Assembly: GCA_003693875.1 (NCBI GenBank)
Contig: RFLO01000026.1
Location: forward strand, 1 to 14,297
DNA from: Candidatus Pacearchaeota archaeon
GTDB taxonomy: Archaea; Nanobdellota; Nanobdellia; Pacearchaeales; GW2011-AR1
Length of the DNA stretch: 14,297 nt
Direction: 5' to 3'
Positions within the stretch are counted from its first letter, which is position 1. The number at the start of each line of letters is the position of its first letter. A program made the position numbers and the translations under genes. A model generated the notes under the pieces. The model did no database searches. It was given only the letters and a program-made list of their open reading frames with translations, and had not been told where the DNA came from. Below are positions 1 to 5,723 of the stretch, piece by piece.

Positions 1-373
1 CGTCTTTTTCGTAGTAGAAAAGATGAGCCAGCCCATTTCTTAGGATTTCTTCGTTTATGTGGGTTTTGCCGTAAAATACGTGCGCTAAAAGTCGGCCGTA
101 TCTGTCCTTTGAAAAAACTTCTAACCTGATTGTTCTGTTTTCTAATAGCTTTTTTAAGAAATTTTTTGCTTCAAGATAATTTGGCATTCCTTTTTCTGGG
201 GTGTTTATGCCAAGAAAGCGGACTTTTTGACCTGTTGAAATTTCAATCGTGTCGCCATCGATTACAGATAAAACTTTTGCATTAATTATCTCTGGTTTTG
301 GCTCTGTTAGGAAGTAGTAAGCAATGCCTGAGGCGACGAGCCAGATTATGAAAATTAAGGTCGTTTTTCTCAT
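1..373 (-). CDS. Thermonuclease (SNase-like), membrane-anchored or secreted, 3' end missing
   Basis: This gene reads off the left edge of the window, leaving 124 residues. Residues 6-22 form one hydrophobic segment after a short basic N-terminus, a signal anchor or signal peptide that would place the enzyme outside the membrane. The SNase fold follows: VIDGDTIEI (37-45), VRFLGINTPE (51-60), a Lys/Leu-rich helix, DRYGRLLAHVF, and the start of the NEEILRNGLA helix. Compared with staphylococcal nuclease, the calcium-ligand Asp of VIDGDT (D41), the first catalytic Arg (R52), the Glu of TPE (E60) and the YGR arginine are all present; the second calcium-ligand Asp is Asn (N57). The family cleaves DNA and RNA with calcium. 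The start ATG lies 25 bases from a TATA-like element, fitting leaderless transcription. It is divergent from uS10. Family confidence is high; extracellular nutrient scavenging is inference. Confidence 0.88.
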   Translation of the reverse strand, partial: MRKTTLIFIIWLVASGIAYYFLTEPKPEIINAKVLSVIDGDTIEISTGQKVRFLGINTPEKGMPNYLEAKNFLKKLLENRTIRLEVFSKDRYGRLLAHVFYGKTHINEEILRNGLAHLFYYEKD

Positions 374-380
374 TAATTCT

Positions 381-389
381 CTTATATAG
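381..389 (+). promoter_or_regulatory. Likely TATA box for the uS10 operon
   Basis: CTTATATAG is centred 32 bases before the uS10 ATG at 418, which predicts a leader of about six bases. The A/T run at 395-401 could instead serve the plus strand and would favour the second Met codon at 427. There is no Shine-Dalgarno motif in the T-rich stretch just before the start. Confidence 0.45.
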
Positions 390-394
390 TAAGG

Positions 395-401
395 TTTAAA
401 A
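395..401 (-). promoter_or_regulatory. TATA box for the thermonuclease gene
   Basis: On the minus strand this reads TTTTAAA, centred 25 bases before the ATG at 373, the spacing expected of a leaderless archaeal promoter. It lies in the 44-base gap shared with uS10. Confidence 0.5.
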
Positions 402-417
402 GCGTAATTTTTTTCAG

Positions 418-735
418 ATGAGCAAGATGTCACGAGTAAGGATAAAGCTTCAAAGTGTAGAGATTGATAAACTAAACGAAGTAATAGAAAGAATAAGGTC
501 CATTTCAAGTGCTGCTGGCATTCCGATAAGCGGGCCAATACCCCTACCGACAAAGAGGTTAAAAGTAACAACGCGCAAATCGCCTTGTGGAGACGGAACT
601 GCCACCTTTGACCGCTTTGAGATGAGGATACACAAGAGGATTGTTGACCTTCCGGCAAATGACCGCGTCCTTCATAATATTATGAGAATTTCAATTCCAA
701 GGACAGTAAAAATTAAGATTGAAATGGTTGATTGA
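418..735 (+). CDS. rpsJ: Small ribosomal subunit protein uS10 (archaeal S10)
   Basis: A 105-residue protein of normal length for archaeal uS10, a component of the 30S head. The sequence matches the family along its whole length: RVRIKLQS at the N-terminus, SGPIPLPTKRLKV in the middle, then GTATFDRFEMRIHKRIVDL and the closing strand RISIPRTVKIKIEM. SGPIPLPT and the FDRFEMRIHKR block are the archaeal/eukaryotic version and set this apart from bacterial S10, so this gene is the best single proof that the window is archaeal. The start at 418 was chosen as the first ATG after the promoter; Met4 (427) is a possible alternative. Many archaea carry uS10 next to the elongation factor 1A gene; here it leads a two-gene unit with a nucleotide hydrolase, overlapping it at TGATG. 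Confidence 0.97.
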   Translation: MSKMSRVRIKLQSVEIDKLNEVIERIRSISSAAGIPISGPIPLPTKRLKVTTRKSPCGDGTATFDRFEMRIHKRIVDLPANDRVLHNIMRISIPRTVKIKIEMVD

Positions 736-1160
736 TGGATATTTATTTTGCTGCTGCTATTTCGGGAGGGCGTTCTCTCCAAAAAGAGTATAAGAAGATT
801 ATAGAGCACCTTAAAACTTACGGGAAAGTTTTAACTGAGCATATAGGGAGTGAGAGTCTTACAGAAAAAGGAGAGAAGAATATTCGTTCTGAAGATATTT
901 TTAAAAGAGACATTTTATGGCTTCGCAAGAGCGATGTTTTTGTTTGCGAGCTTACAGTTCCTTCTTTTGGTGTTGGATGGGAGGTTTGTTATGCTTTTCT
1001 TCTTGGCTTGCCTATGCTTGGACTTTACATGGGAAAAAAGCGACGGATTTCAGCAATGGTAAGCGTTCCCCTTGGCAAAAACCTTTTTAATTATTCCAGC
1101 ATTGAGGAAGCATACTCCCATATTGACAGGTTTTTTAACAGGATTAGTTTTAAAAACTAG
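735..1160 (+). CDS. DNPH1/RCL-like 2'-deoxynucleoside 5'-phosphate N-hydrolase
   Basis: A 141-residue protein of the nucleoside 2-deoxyribosyltransferase superfamily, closest in pattern to DNPH1 (RCL), which cuts the N-glycosidic bond of deoxynucleoside 5'-monophosphates. Visible landmarks are YFAAAISGGR (4-13; YFCGSIRGGR in mammals), YGKVLTEH (29-36), a WLRKSDVFVCEL segment with the conserved Asp (D67), PSFGVGWE with the expected catalytic Glu (E83), and RRISAMV near the C-terminus. The ATG at 735 overlaps the uS10 stop (TGATG), so translation is probably coupled; a TTG three bases upstream is a poorer start. Likely role: removal of damaged or surplus dNMPs, or base salvage. Substrate cannot be read from sequence, and a true deoxyribosyltransferase activity is a less likely alternative. 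Confidence 0.85.
   Translation: MDIYFAAAISGGRSLQKEYKKIIEHLKTYGKVLTEHIGSESLTEKGEKNIRSEDIFKRDILWLRKSDVFVCELTVPSFGVGWEVCYAFLLGLPMLGLYMGKKRRISAMVSVPLGKNLFNYSSIEEAYSHIDRFFNRISFKN
1148..1156 (+). promoter_or_regulatory. TATA box for tRNA-Ser
   Basis: TTTAAAAAC is centred about 28 bases before the first base of the tRNA and lies inside the last codons of the preceding gene. The spacing fits direct transcription of the mature 5' end or a very short leader. Confidence 0.5.
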
Positions 1161-1179
1161 AGTTGATAAATTTTTATGT

Positions 1180-1260
1180 GCCCACGTCGCATAGTGGTAT
1201 TGCACCGGATTGCTAATCCGGGCCCTTCGGGGCTGGCAGGTTCGATTCCTGCCGTGGGCG
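1180..1260 (+). tRNA. tRNA-Ser(GCU): tRNA-Ser, anticodon GCU
   Basis: The 7-bp acceptor stem GCCCACG/CGTGGGC is perfect and is followed by discriminator G at 1260. The anticodon stem CCGGA/TCCGG holds the loop TTGCTAA, giving anticodon GCT, which reads AGC/AGU serine codons. A long variable arm (GCCC TTC GGGGC) makes it a type II tRNA, as expected for serine. The T arm GGCAGG-TTCGATT-CCTGCC is canonical. There is no intron and no encoded CCA. It is followed by T-rich DNA. Confidence 0.98.
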
Positions 1261-1303
1261 TTTATATCATTAATTTTTATATTACTTCTTGTTTTTGAGT
1301 TTT
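1261..1303 (+). terminator. T-rich terminator after tRNA-Ser
   Basis: Several T-runs (TTTTTAT, GTTTTTGAG, then TTTTTT just inside the convergent gene) follow the tRNA directly with no hairpin. Archaeal transcription termination needs only such oligo-T tracts. The gap also separates the tRNA from the convergent hydrolase gene. Confidence 0.5.
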
Positions 1304-1885
1304 TTAAAAAGAAAGGATTTCTTTTAGTGCTGTCTGGTTTTCTGTTACTCTGTCGTCTTTTGTAAAATGCCCTTTGTTTTCTTCAATTATTATTTTTGCG
1401 CCAAGGTTTTTTTCAAAAATTTCTTTGTTTTCCTCTAATGGCACATAATAATCGTTGCTTGAAAAAATGCAGGTGATATTTTCTAGTACAGATTTTATTT
1501 TTTCAAAGTTTATTGGAGTTTCAATCCACGGCTTTGCAGTTTCTAAAACATCTTCACCTTCTTCTTTTATTTTTTCTTCATTTAATTTAATCCAAGGGGC
1601 GATAAAAACAGCCGCTTTAATTTTTTTATTTTCAATTGTTTCTAAATATCTTAGGATTGCCTGGCATCCAATTGAATGGCCTATAAAATAAGTGTTTTCA
1701 TCTGGGGAAGAGGAAATTTCTTTTATTTTTTGAATCCATTCATTTATTGTAGGCTCTTCGGGGTTGGGCATTTGTGGGGCAATAACTTCAAAATTGTTTT
1801 TTTCTAATTTTGTTTTGAGCCAGAAAATCATTGGCTCTTCTGGGCTTCCTTCCCAGCCGTGAATGATTATTGCTTTTTTGTTCAT
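1304..1885 (-). CDS. RBBP9/YdeN-family alpha/beta serine hydrolase
   Basis: A 193-residue alpha/beta hydrolase of the small RBBP9/YdeN type, normal in length for the family. The N-terminus has the first strand and oxyanion loop AIIIHGWEGSP (5-15). The nucleophile elbow is GHSIG with Ser71, the acid is Asp145 in FSSNDYYVP, and the base is His173 in KGHFTKDD, so the full Ser-Asp-His triad is intact. No signal peptide or membrane segment, hence cytoplasmic. The family cleaves small ester or amide substrates, but the natural substrate is unknown in most members and nothing here reveals it. It stands alone on the minus strand, convergent with tRNA-Ser and divergent from the SRP RNA. The start ATG sits 25 bases from a TATA box. 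Confidence 0.88.
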   Translation of the reverse strand: MNKKAIIIHGWEGSPEEPMIFWLKTKLEKNNFEVIAPQMPNPEEPTINEWIQKIKEISSSPDENTYFIGHSIGCQAILRYLETIENKKIKAAVFIAPWIKLNEEKIKEEGEDVLETAKPWIETPINFEKIKSVLENITCIFSSNDYYVPLEENKEIFEKNLGAKIIIEENKGHFTKDDRVTENQTALKEILSF

Positions 1886-1905
1886 TCTTCTTTTCGGATT
1901 TTGTT

Positions 1906-1914
1906 GTTTTTATG
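1906..1914 (-). promoter_or_regulatory. TATA box for the serine hydrolase gene
   Basis: CATAAAAAC on the minus strand is centred 25 bases before the ATG at 1885, implying a leaderless transcript. Confidence 0.55.
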
Positions 1915-1933
1915 CTTTTAGTTGAGAGCAAAT

Positions 1934-1941
1934 CTTAAAAA
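1934..1941 (+). promoter_or_regulatory. TATA box for the SRP RNA gene
   Basis: CTTAAAAA is centred about 26 bases before 1964, the first base of the terminal GTAGG helix of the SRP RNA. This fixes the likely 5' end of the transcript. Confidence 0.55.
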
Positions 1942-1962
1942 CTGCTATATCAACTAAATTTA

Positions 1963-2226
1963 TGTAGGTTAAGTCGGCACGCTAGCCCCGTGCCTTTACG
2001 CAAACGGGCTTTATGGCGGACGATAAGGCAGGGTGTGAGATGAAGCTGTTAATGTCTTCGGGTTGACGTTGAGGCTTTGTCCTTCTTGGCCTTGCCTTAA
2101 TGAAACGGGTCAGATGGGGGAACCCAAGCAGCCCTAAGTTAAGGTTTGGGTGCTTGAAGGGTTGCAGGGCTGAGGAAATCCGGATGACCTCTTGTCAGCG
2201 GATTCAAGCTACCTGCCCTACCTACA
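1963..2226 (+). ncRNA. ffs: Signal recognition particle RNA (7S), apparently without helix 6
   Basis: About 264 bases. The ends pair (GTAGG 1964-1968 with CCTAC 2221-2225). Near the 5' end GGCACG/CGTGCC closes a hairpin with loop CTAGCCC, followed by a second element containing ACGGGC, as in Alu-domain helices 3 and 4. Helix 8 carries the SRP signature: GTCAG, a GGAA tetraloop at 2119-2122 on a TGGG/CCCA stem, and AGCAGC. It is closed by CCTTAA (2095-2100)/TTAAGG (2139-2144). Helix 5 is supported by GGCAGG (2027-2032)/CCTGCC (2212-2217), GTTGAC (2062-2067)/GTCAGC (2194-2199), GAGG/CCTC, and CCTTC (2081-2085)/GAAGG (2156-2160). The RNA binds SRP54 (Ffh) and directs membrane and secreted proteins to the translocon. 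The two arms flanking helix 8 are nearly equal in length, leaving no space for archaeal helix 6. RNase P RNA was considered and rejected. Confidence 0.9.
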
Positions 2227-2230
2227 CTCG

Positions 2231-2267
2231 ATAAGATTTTGCAGGCGCGCGTTTTGGGTTGTTTTGC
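2231..2267 (+). terminator. T-rich terminator after SRP RNA
   Basis: Three GTTTT/ATTTT runs (about 2237, 2251 and 2261) follow the RNA 3' end, the usual archaeal oligo-T type. A GC-rich CGCGCG core between them gives only a weak hairpin. Confidence 0.35.
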
Positions 2268-2273
2268 AAAAGA

Positions 2274-2281
2274 TTTAAAAA
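2274..2281 (+). promoter_or_regulatory. TATA box for the surface-protein pair
   Basis: TTTAAAAA is centred 26 bases before the ATG at 2303, so the mRNA is probably leaderless. This supports 2303 as the true start. Confidence 0.6.
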
Positions 2282-2302
2282 TAATGTTTTCTTAAGCTTC
2301 TT

Positions 2303-3124
2303 ATGGGGGTTCAGAGGTGTTTTGGCATTTTTACAATTTTGTTGCTTCTGAGTTTTAGTTTTGCTTTTGCTGAGTCCTTGAGGGAATGGGATAAAAAAGC
2401 AGTTGAGAAATACAAGAAGGCAAAGGCGGATTATTTGAAAGTTAAGAATTTTTATGAGAAAGCTCGTAAGGAGTGGAAAGACCTTAAAAGGAAGGCACGT
2501 TCAGCGAAAGGAAATAATACGGTTAACCTTGATAAGGCACGCAATTTTCTTTTGAGAGCAGATGAATTCTTGATTGCTAACCTTAAAAAGATAAGGGCAT
2601 ATGTGGAGAGTGAGCCCTCAATAGACAATCAGACAAGGGAAGAAATCCTTTCTGCTATAAGTTCGGATATTGAGTGGCTTGTGAAAAAGCAGGATGAGAT
2701 AAAGAATGCCAAAACGAAGAAAGAGCTTTCGCTTATTGCAAGGGCAATTCGTAAGAAGTGGAACGAAGTTCGTCCAAAAGTTAAGCGCTTTGTTGGGAAA
2801 GTTGCCCGTTTCAAGGCTGGAAAGATTATAAAGAAAGCTGAAAAACTTGCAGAAAGGGTAGAAAAAGCAATTGCAAAGTTAAAGGAAAAAGGAGTTGATA
2901 CAAAAGAGCTTGAGGAGTGGCTTGCGAAGTTTAGGAAAGATATAGAGATTGCAAAAGAGAAGGCAAAAAAAGCGAAAGAAAAGCATGAGGCAATTAAGGG
3001 TATGAAGGATGCCGACAAGCTTTTTCGTGAAGGGCATTTGTTTCTAAAGGGGGCAAACAAGGTTATTCGTGCCGATTACCTAAGGCTTAAGGAAATTGTG
3101 AGGAAGATGAGAAATGGAAAATAA
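2303..3124 (+). CDS. Exported lysine-rich helical protein, function unknown
   Basis: I do not recognise a family. The 273-residue protein opens with a clear signal peptide (hydrophobic core about residues 8-22, likely cleavage after an AFA motif near residue 23). The remainder is almost wholly charged helix with frequent Lys, Glu and Ala, and heptad-like patches at about 25-60, 170-215 and 220-270, so it is probably a long helical bundle or coiled coil outside the membrane. It is strongly basic overall. There are no cysteines after the signal peptide, no repeats of exact sequence and no catalytic motif. Its last 11 bases overlap the next gene, a one-TM protein with an acidic C-terminal tail, so the two are co-expressed and probably work together. 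Low-complexity charge makes remote matches to structural proteins unreliable. Confidence 0.8.
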   Translation: MGVQRCFGIFTILLLLSFSFAFAESLREWDKKAVEKYKKAKADYLKVKNFYEKARKEWKDLKRKARSAKGNNTVNLDKARNFLLRADEFLIANLKKIRAYVESEPSIDNQTREEILSAISSDIEWLVKKQDEIKNAKTKKELSLIARAIRKKWNEVRPKVKRFVGKVARFKAGKIIKKAEKLAERVEKAIAKLKEKGVDTKELEEWLAKFRKDIEIAKEKAKKAKEKHEAIKGMKDADKLFREGHLFLKGANKVIRADYLRLKEIVRKMRNGK

Positions 3125-3377
3125 AAAAGTTTGGTGGATAGTTGGGATTGTAATTGTTGTTCTCTTAGTTATTTATTTTTTAGTTGGGGGTAAGCAGCAG
3201 GCTACACAACAGACTACAACAGGCAGTAGCAGGAAATCCGGAGCCGAGTCCTCTATCATTTCGCAAGTTATAAACAGTCAGGATATGGGGTCTATTGAAG
3301 ATGACTTGGCCGACCTTGACAATATTGAAACGGAGCTTGATGTTGGAAGTGTTGATGACTTGGACGTTGATTTTTAG
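3114..3377 (+). CDS. Single-TM small protein with acidic tail, function unknown
   Basis: An 87-residue protein: a short basic N-terminus (ENKK), one membrane helix at about residues 6-24 (very Val/Ile rich), a Gln/Thr/Ser-rich linker, then a tail from about residue 56 dominated by Asp, Glu and Leu (DDLADLDNIETELD, DDLDVDF). Positive charges before the helix suggest N-inside, C-outside topology, putting the acidic tail on the same side as the basic exported partner encoded just upstream. The ATG lies inside the end of the preceding gene, behind a GTGAGGAAG stretch that can act as ribosome binding site, so translation is coupled. It is unlikely to be a shadow of the upstream gene because it extends 250 bases beyond it and encodes a well-formed TM helix. 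No family is recognised. Confidence 0.78.
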   Translation: MENKKVWWIVGIVIVVLLVIYFLVGGKQQATQQTTTGSSRKSGAESSIISQVINSQDMGSIEDDLADLDNIETELDVGSVDDLDVDF

Positions 3378-3392
3378 GTTAGTTTAGATATT

Positions 3393-3400
3393 TTTTTAAA
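3393..3400 (+). promoter_or_regulatory. TATA box for the PD-(D/E)XK nuclease gene
   Basis: TTTTTAAA is centred 24 bases before the ATG at 3421. GGAAG at 3401-3405 is too far from the start to act as a Shine-Dalgarno site, so leaderless expression is more likely. Confidence 0.5.
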
Positions 3401-3420
3401 GGAAGAGTTTATCTAAAATC

Positions 3421-4563
3421 ATGGCGGTTTATTCACACTCAAAAATATCTACTTTTGAAACCTGTCCGTACAAGTATAAGCTTAAGTATATTGATAAGGT
3501 TAAGGTAGACATACCAACAACAATTGAGGCGTTTATGGGTGATTTGGTTCACCAATGCTTAAAGAAGCTTTACGAGGACAAAAAGTTTTTTCGTGAAGTA
3601 TCCAAACAATCGTTGATAAGATTCTATGAAGATTTATGGGGGAAGAATTTTACGAACAAAATTTTAATAGCGAAAGCGGATCAGGGGTTGACAGCAGAAA
3701 ACTATTTTTTGATGGGTCTTAAGTTTTTAGAGGATTACTATGACACCTATAAGCCATTTGATGAGTGGAAAATTCTTGGTCTTGAAACTCAGGACATGAT
3801 TACTTTGCCGGATGGGAATAAGTGGCATGTTAGAATTGATAAACTTGCTTGTGATGATTTTGGTAACTATTATGTTTGTGATTATAAAACAAGTAATCGT
3901 ATGAAGGATAAAGAGGAAGTTGATTCGGACCGCCAGCTTGCCCTTTATTCTGTTTGGGTTCGGGAGAAGTTCAAGGATGTTAAATCTGTTAAGCTTGTTT
4001 GGTATATGCTTGCTTTTAACAAGAAAATTATTTCTGAGAGGTCTCAACAGGAATTAGAAAAGCTTCAGGAGGAGGTATGCCTTAAGATAAAAGAAATTGA
4101 ATCGGAGAAAGATTTTCCAAGAAAACCTTCTTCTCTTTGCAATTATTGTGTTTATCAGGAAATTTGCCCAAGTTTCAAGCATTTTGTTAGGTCTAAGGAG
4201 GGCCCTGATGAGGGAAAGGCTCTTGTTGACGAGTACTCAAAGATAAGGAGCGAAATAAAAAGATTGAGGGAAAAAGAAGGAGAGTTAAAAGAGAAGATTA
4301 TAGGCTTTGCTCAGAAAAATAGCGTTGATGCAATTTATGGGACGAATTCAAGGTGCAGTGTCGTGGAGTCAAAGCGCTTGGTTCTTCCAAAGGACAAGTC
4401 AGAGATTATTCGGGCTATGAAAGAGAAAGGGATATATGACAATTTTTCAATGATTTCATATCCGAAGCTTAATTCGGCTGCATTAAGTGGCAGTCTTGAT
4501 AAAGAAATTCTTGAAAAATGTTCTCTTGAAAAGGAGTTTTCTGTTAGGGTTTCATCTAATTAG
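3421..4563 (+). CDS. Cas4/RecB-like PD-(D/E)XK nuclease with Fe-S-type cysteine cluster
   Basis: A 380-residue protein of the PDDEXK_1 (RecB C-terminal/Cas4) group. The N-terminus YSHSKISTFETCPYKYKLKY carries the first cluster cysteine (C15). The motif-I His is H44 (GDLVHQCLKKLYE); the metal ligands are D140 (RIDKLA) and D154-x-K156 (CDYKTSN); the QxxxY motif is Q172-Y176 (QLALY). Three more cysteines, C240, C243 and C249, complete the four-cysteine set that holds a [4Fe-4S] cluster in Cas4 and AddB. All active-site residues are intact, so it should be an active DNA nuclease or exonuclease. Residues 255-380 are an extra region: a charged helix, then a C-terminal module rich in Ser and Lys that I cannot name. 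No cas genes or repeats are nearby, so a repair role is more likely than CRISPR adaptation. Its 3' end overlaps thymidine kinase by 8 bases. Confidence 0.85.
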   Translation: MAVYSHSKISTFETCPYKYKLKYIDKVKVDIPTTIEAFMGDLVHQCLKKLYEDKKFFREVSKQSLIRFYEDLWGKNFTNKILIAKADQGLTAENYFLMGLKFLEDYYDTYKPFDEWKILGLETQDMITLPDGNKWHVRIDKLACDDFGNYYVCDYKTSNRMKDKEEVDSDRQLALYSVWVREKFKDVKSVKLVWYMLAFNKKIISERSQQELEKLQEEVCLKIKEIESEKDFPRKPSSLCNYCVYQEICPSFKHFVRSKEGPDEGKALVDEYSKIRSEIKRLREKEGELKEKIIGFAQKNSVDAIYGTNSRCSVVESKRLVLPKDKSEIIRAMKEKGIYDNFSMISYPKLNSAALSGSLDKEILEKCSLEKEFSVRVSSN

Positions 4564-5158
4564 GATTTCTTGGGACTTCGTGGTGCCAAATGCATCTGCA
4601 TTGATATTCCGCACCAATGCCTTCTATTGCAATTAGGTCTGACCCGTAAGGTGCTGGCTTTCCGTTAATTAATCTTTGAGTTCGTGTCGCTCTTCTTCCG
4701 CATTCGGGGTATTCGCAGACCCCCGTAAGCTTGTGCACATAAGTTGCAATTGGGAGAAGTTCTTTTGTTGATTCAAAAGGTTCTCCACGGAAATTAAGGT
4801 CAAGGCCAGATGCGATAATGTGTTTTTTTTGAAAAGTCAGGTAGCTTACAACTTCTGCGATGTCTCTTGTGAAAAAATTTACCTCATCAATTCCAATAAC
4901 ATCAACACTTTCGTCTATTTCATCAAGAATTCTTGAAGGCTCTTTTGATGGAATCCTTGTGCAATCAAGACGCAGTTTTCCAAATCTTGAAAAGACCCCA
5001 ACATTTCTTTTATCTGTTTCAGGCTTAAAAACTCTAATTTGGCAATTCGGTACTCTTGCAAGCTCGTCAAGACGATTTATTAGAGCTCTTGACTTTCCCG
5101 ACTTCATACATCCAACATAAATTTCAAACACTCCTGGAAGGATTAGGGGACTTATCAT
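4556..5158 (-). CDS. tdk: Thymidine kinase (type II)
   Basis: A 200-residue type II thymidine kinase that phosphorylates thymidine (and deoxyuridine) to the 5'-monophosphate for salvage. The P-loop is GCMKSGKS (16-23). The Walker B/catalytic segment is IDEVNFF with D91 and the presumed base E92; most relatives have Gln where N94 stands. The lasso-side motif GLDLNFRGEPF follows. The zinc site is present but its first pair is spaced wider than usual, C-x4-C in CEYPECG rather than the common C-x2-C; the second pair is CRC near the C-terminus. The start ATG lies 25 bases from its own TATA box, so it need not depend on the upstream minus-strand genes. Its tail overlaps the convergent nuclease gene by 8 bases. 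Confidence 0.95.
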   Translation of the reverse strand: MISPLILPGVFEIYVGCMKSGKSRALINRLDELARVPNCQIRVFKPETDKRNVGVFSRFGKLRLDCTRIPSKEPSRILDEIDESVDVIGIDEVNFFTRDIAEVVSYLTFQKKHIIASGLDLNFRGEPFESTKELLPIATYVHKLTGVCEYPECGRRATRTQRLINGKPAPYGSDLIAIEGIGAEYQCRCIWHHEVPRNPN

Positions 5159-5177
5159 AAAAGAACTTTTTAATTGA

Positions 5178-5187
5178 CCTTTATAAG
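5178..5187 (-). promoter_or_regulatory. TATA box for thymidine kinase
   Basis: CTTATAAAGG on the minus strand is centred 25 bases before the ATG at 5158, just beyond the stop codon of the preceding gene. It suggests an independent leaderless transcript. Confidence 0.6.
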
Positions 5188-5189
5188 CT

Positions 5190-5717
5190 TTATTTCATAC
5201 AATCAATTCTTTTTTTCAACGTTCCGTTTTCTTCATCGCGGACCAAAAATTCGTATGTTTCTATTTTTCCACTACTTTCGTTCTTTTTTCCTTTTGTGAG
5301 AATTATGGTATTCTCCCAGACAAAAAACTTAAAGGAGGTTGGAATTCTTGTTGAGTTTTCAAAAATATACCCTACTGGGTGGAGGGGGTCTCCGAACCAC
5401 CAGAAGAGTTTTTCAGGAGGAGCACCACAGGCCCTTTTGTCGAGGTCTTTTATGGACTTTATTTCAAAGGAGTAGGGGTTACTTGTCTTGTTTGATGGTT
5501 TAGCCGGGTTTTTATGGTTATTTTTAGGTTTATTATTTTGAGCGGAATTGGTTTTGTTCTCATTTTTTGTTTCTTTTTTCTTTTTAACAGTTAGTTCCTT
5601 TGAATCTTTTTTAAGGAATGAGTAGGTTCCAAAAATTCCGAGGAGGACAAGCAAGACTATGAGGAAAACAAGCCAGCGGTTTCTTGAACGTATTTCTTCA
5701 AGCACAATATCTGCCAT
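5190..5717 (-). CDS. Single-TM protein with sequon-rich external domain, function unknown
   Basis: A 175-residue protein of no family known to me. A short cytoplasmic N-terminus precedes one membrane helix (about 15-34). A flexible linker rich in Lys, Asn and Pro (about 36-80) follows, then a compact domain of about 95 residues (81-175) with an aromatic core (KLFWWFGDP at 103-111, FKFFVWENT) and two cysteines, C97 and C173, that could form a disulfide. Five N-x-S/T sequons begin at N54, N76, N121, N146 and N164, all on the C-terminal side of the helix, fitting archaeal N-glycosylation of an exposed domain. It starts 6 bases after the ZIP transporter stop and is very probably cotranscribed with it. 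A role next to metal transport is inference only. Confidence 0.8.
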   Translation of the reverse strand: MADIVLEEIRSRNRWLVFLIVLLVLLGIFGTYSFLKKDSKELTVKKKKETKNENKTNSAQNNKPKNNHKNPAKPSNKTSNPYSFEIKSIKDLDKRACGAPPEKLFWWFGDPLHPVGYIFENSTRIPTSFKFFVWENTIILTKGKKNESSGKIETYEFLVRDEENGTLKKRIDCMK

Positions 5718-5723
5718 TTTGAT

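Noticed and set aside
1963..2226. RNase P RNA, suggested by GAGGAAATCC near 2172
   Set aside because: The conserved 5' and 3' RNase P core elements are not in their places, while the helix 8 signature, the closing terminal helix and the Alu-like hairpins fit SRP RNA.
2629..3060. Minus-strand open frame of 143 codons opposite the exported helical protein
   Set aside because: It is rich in Phe and Ser, the mirror of Lys/Glu codons on the plus strand, has no promoter or ribosome binding site, and lies wholly within a supported gene.
3421..4563. CRISPR adaptation protein Cas4
   Set aside because: No repeats, cas1 or cas2 in the window, and the protein is longer than Cas4; called a Cas4/RecB-like nuclease instead.
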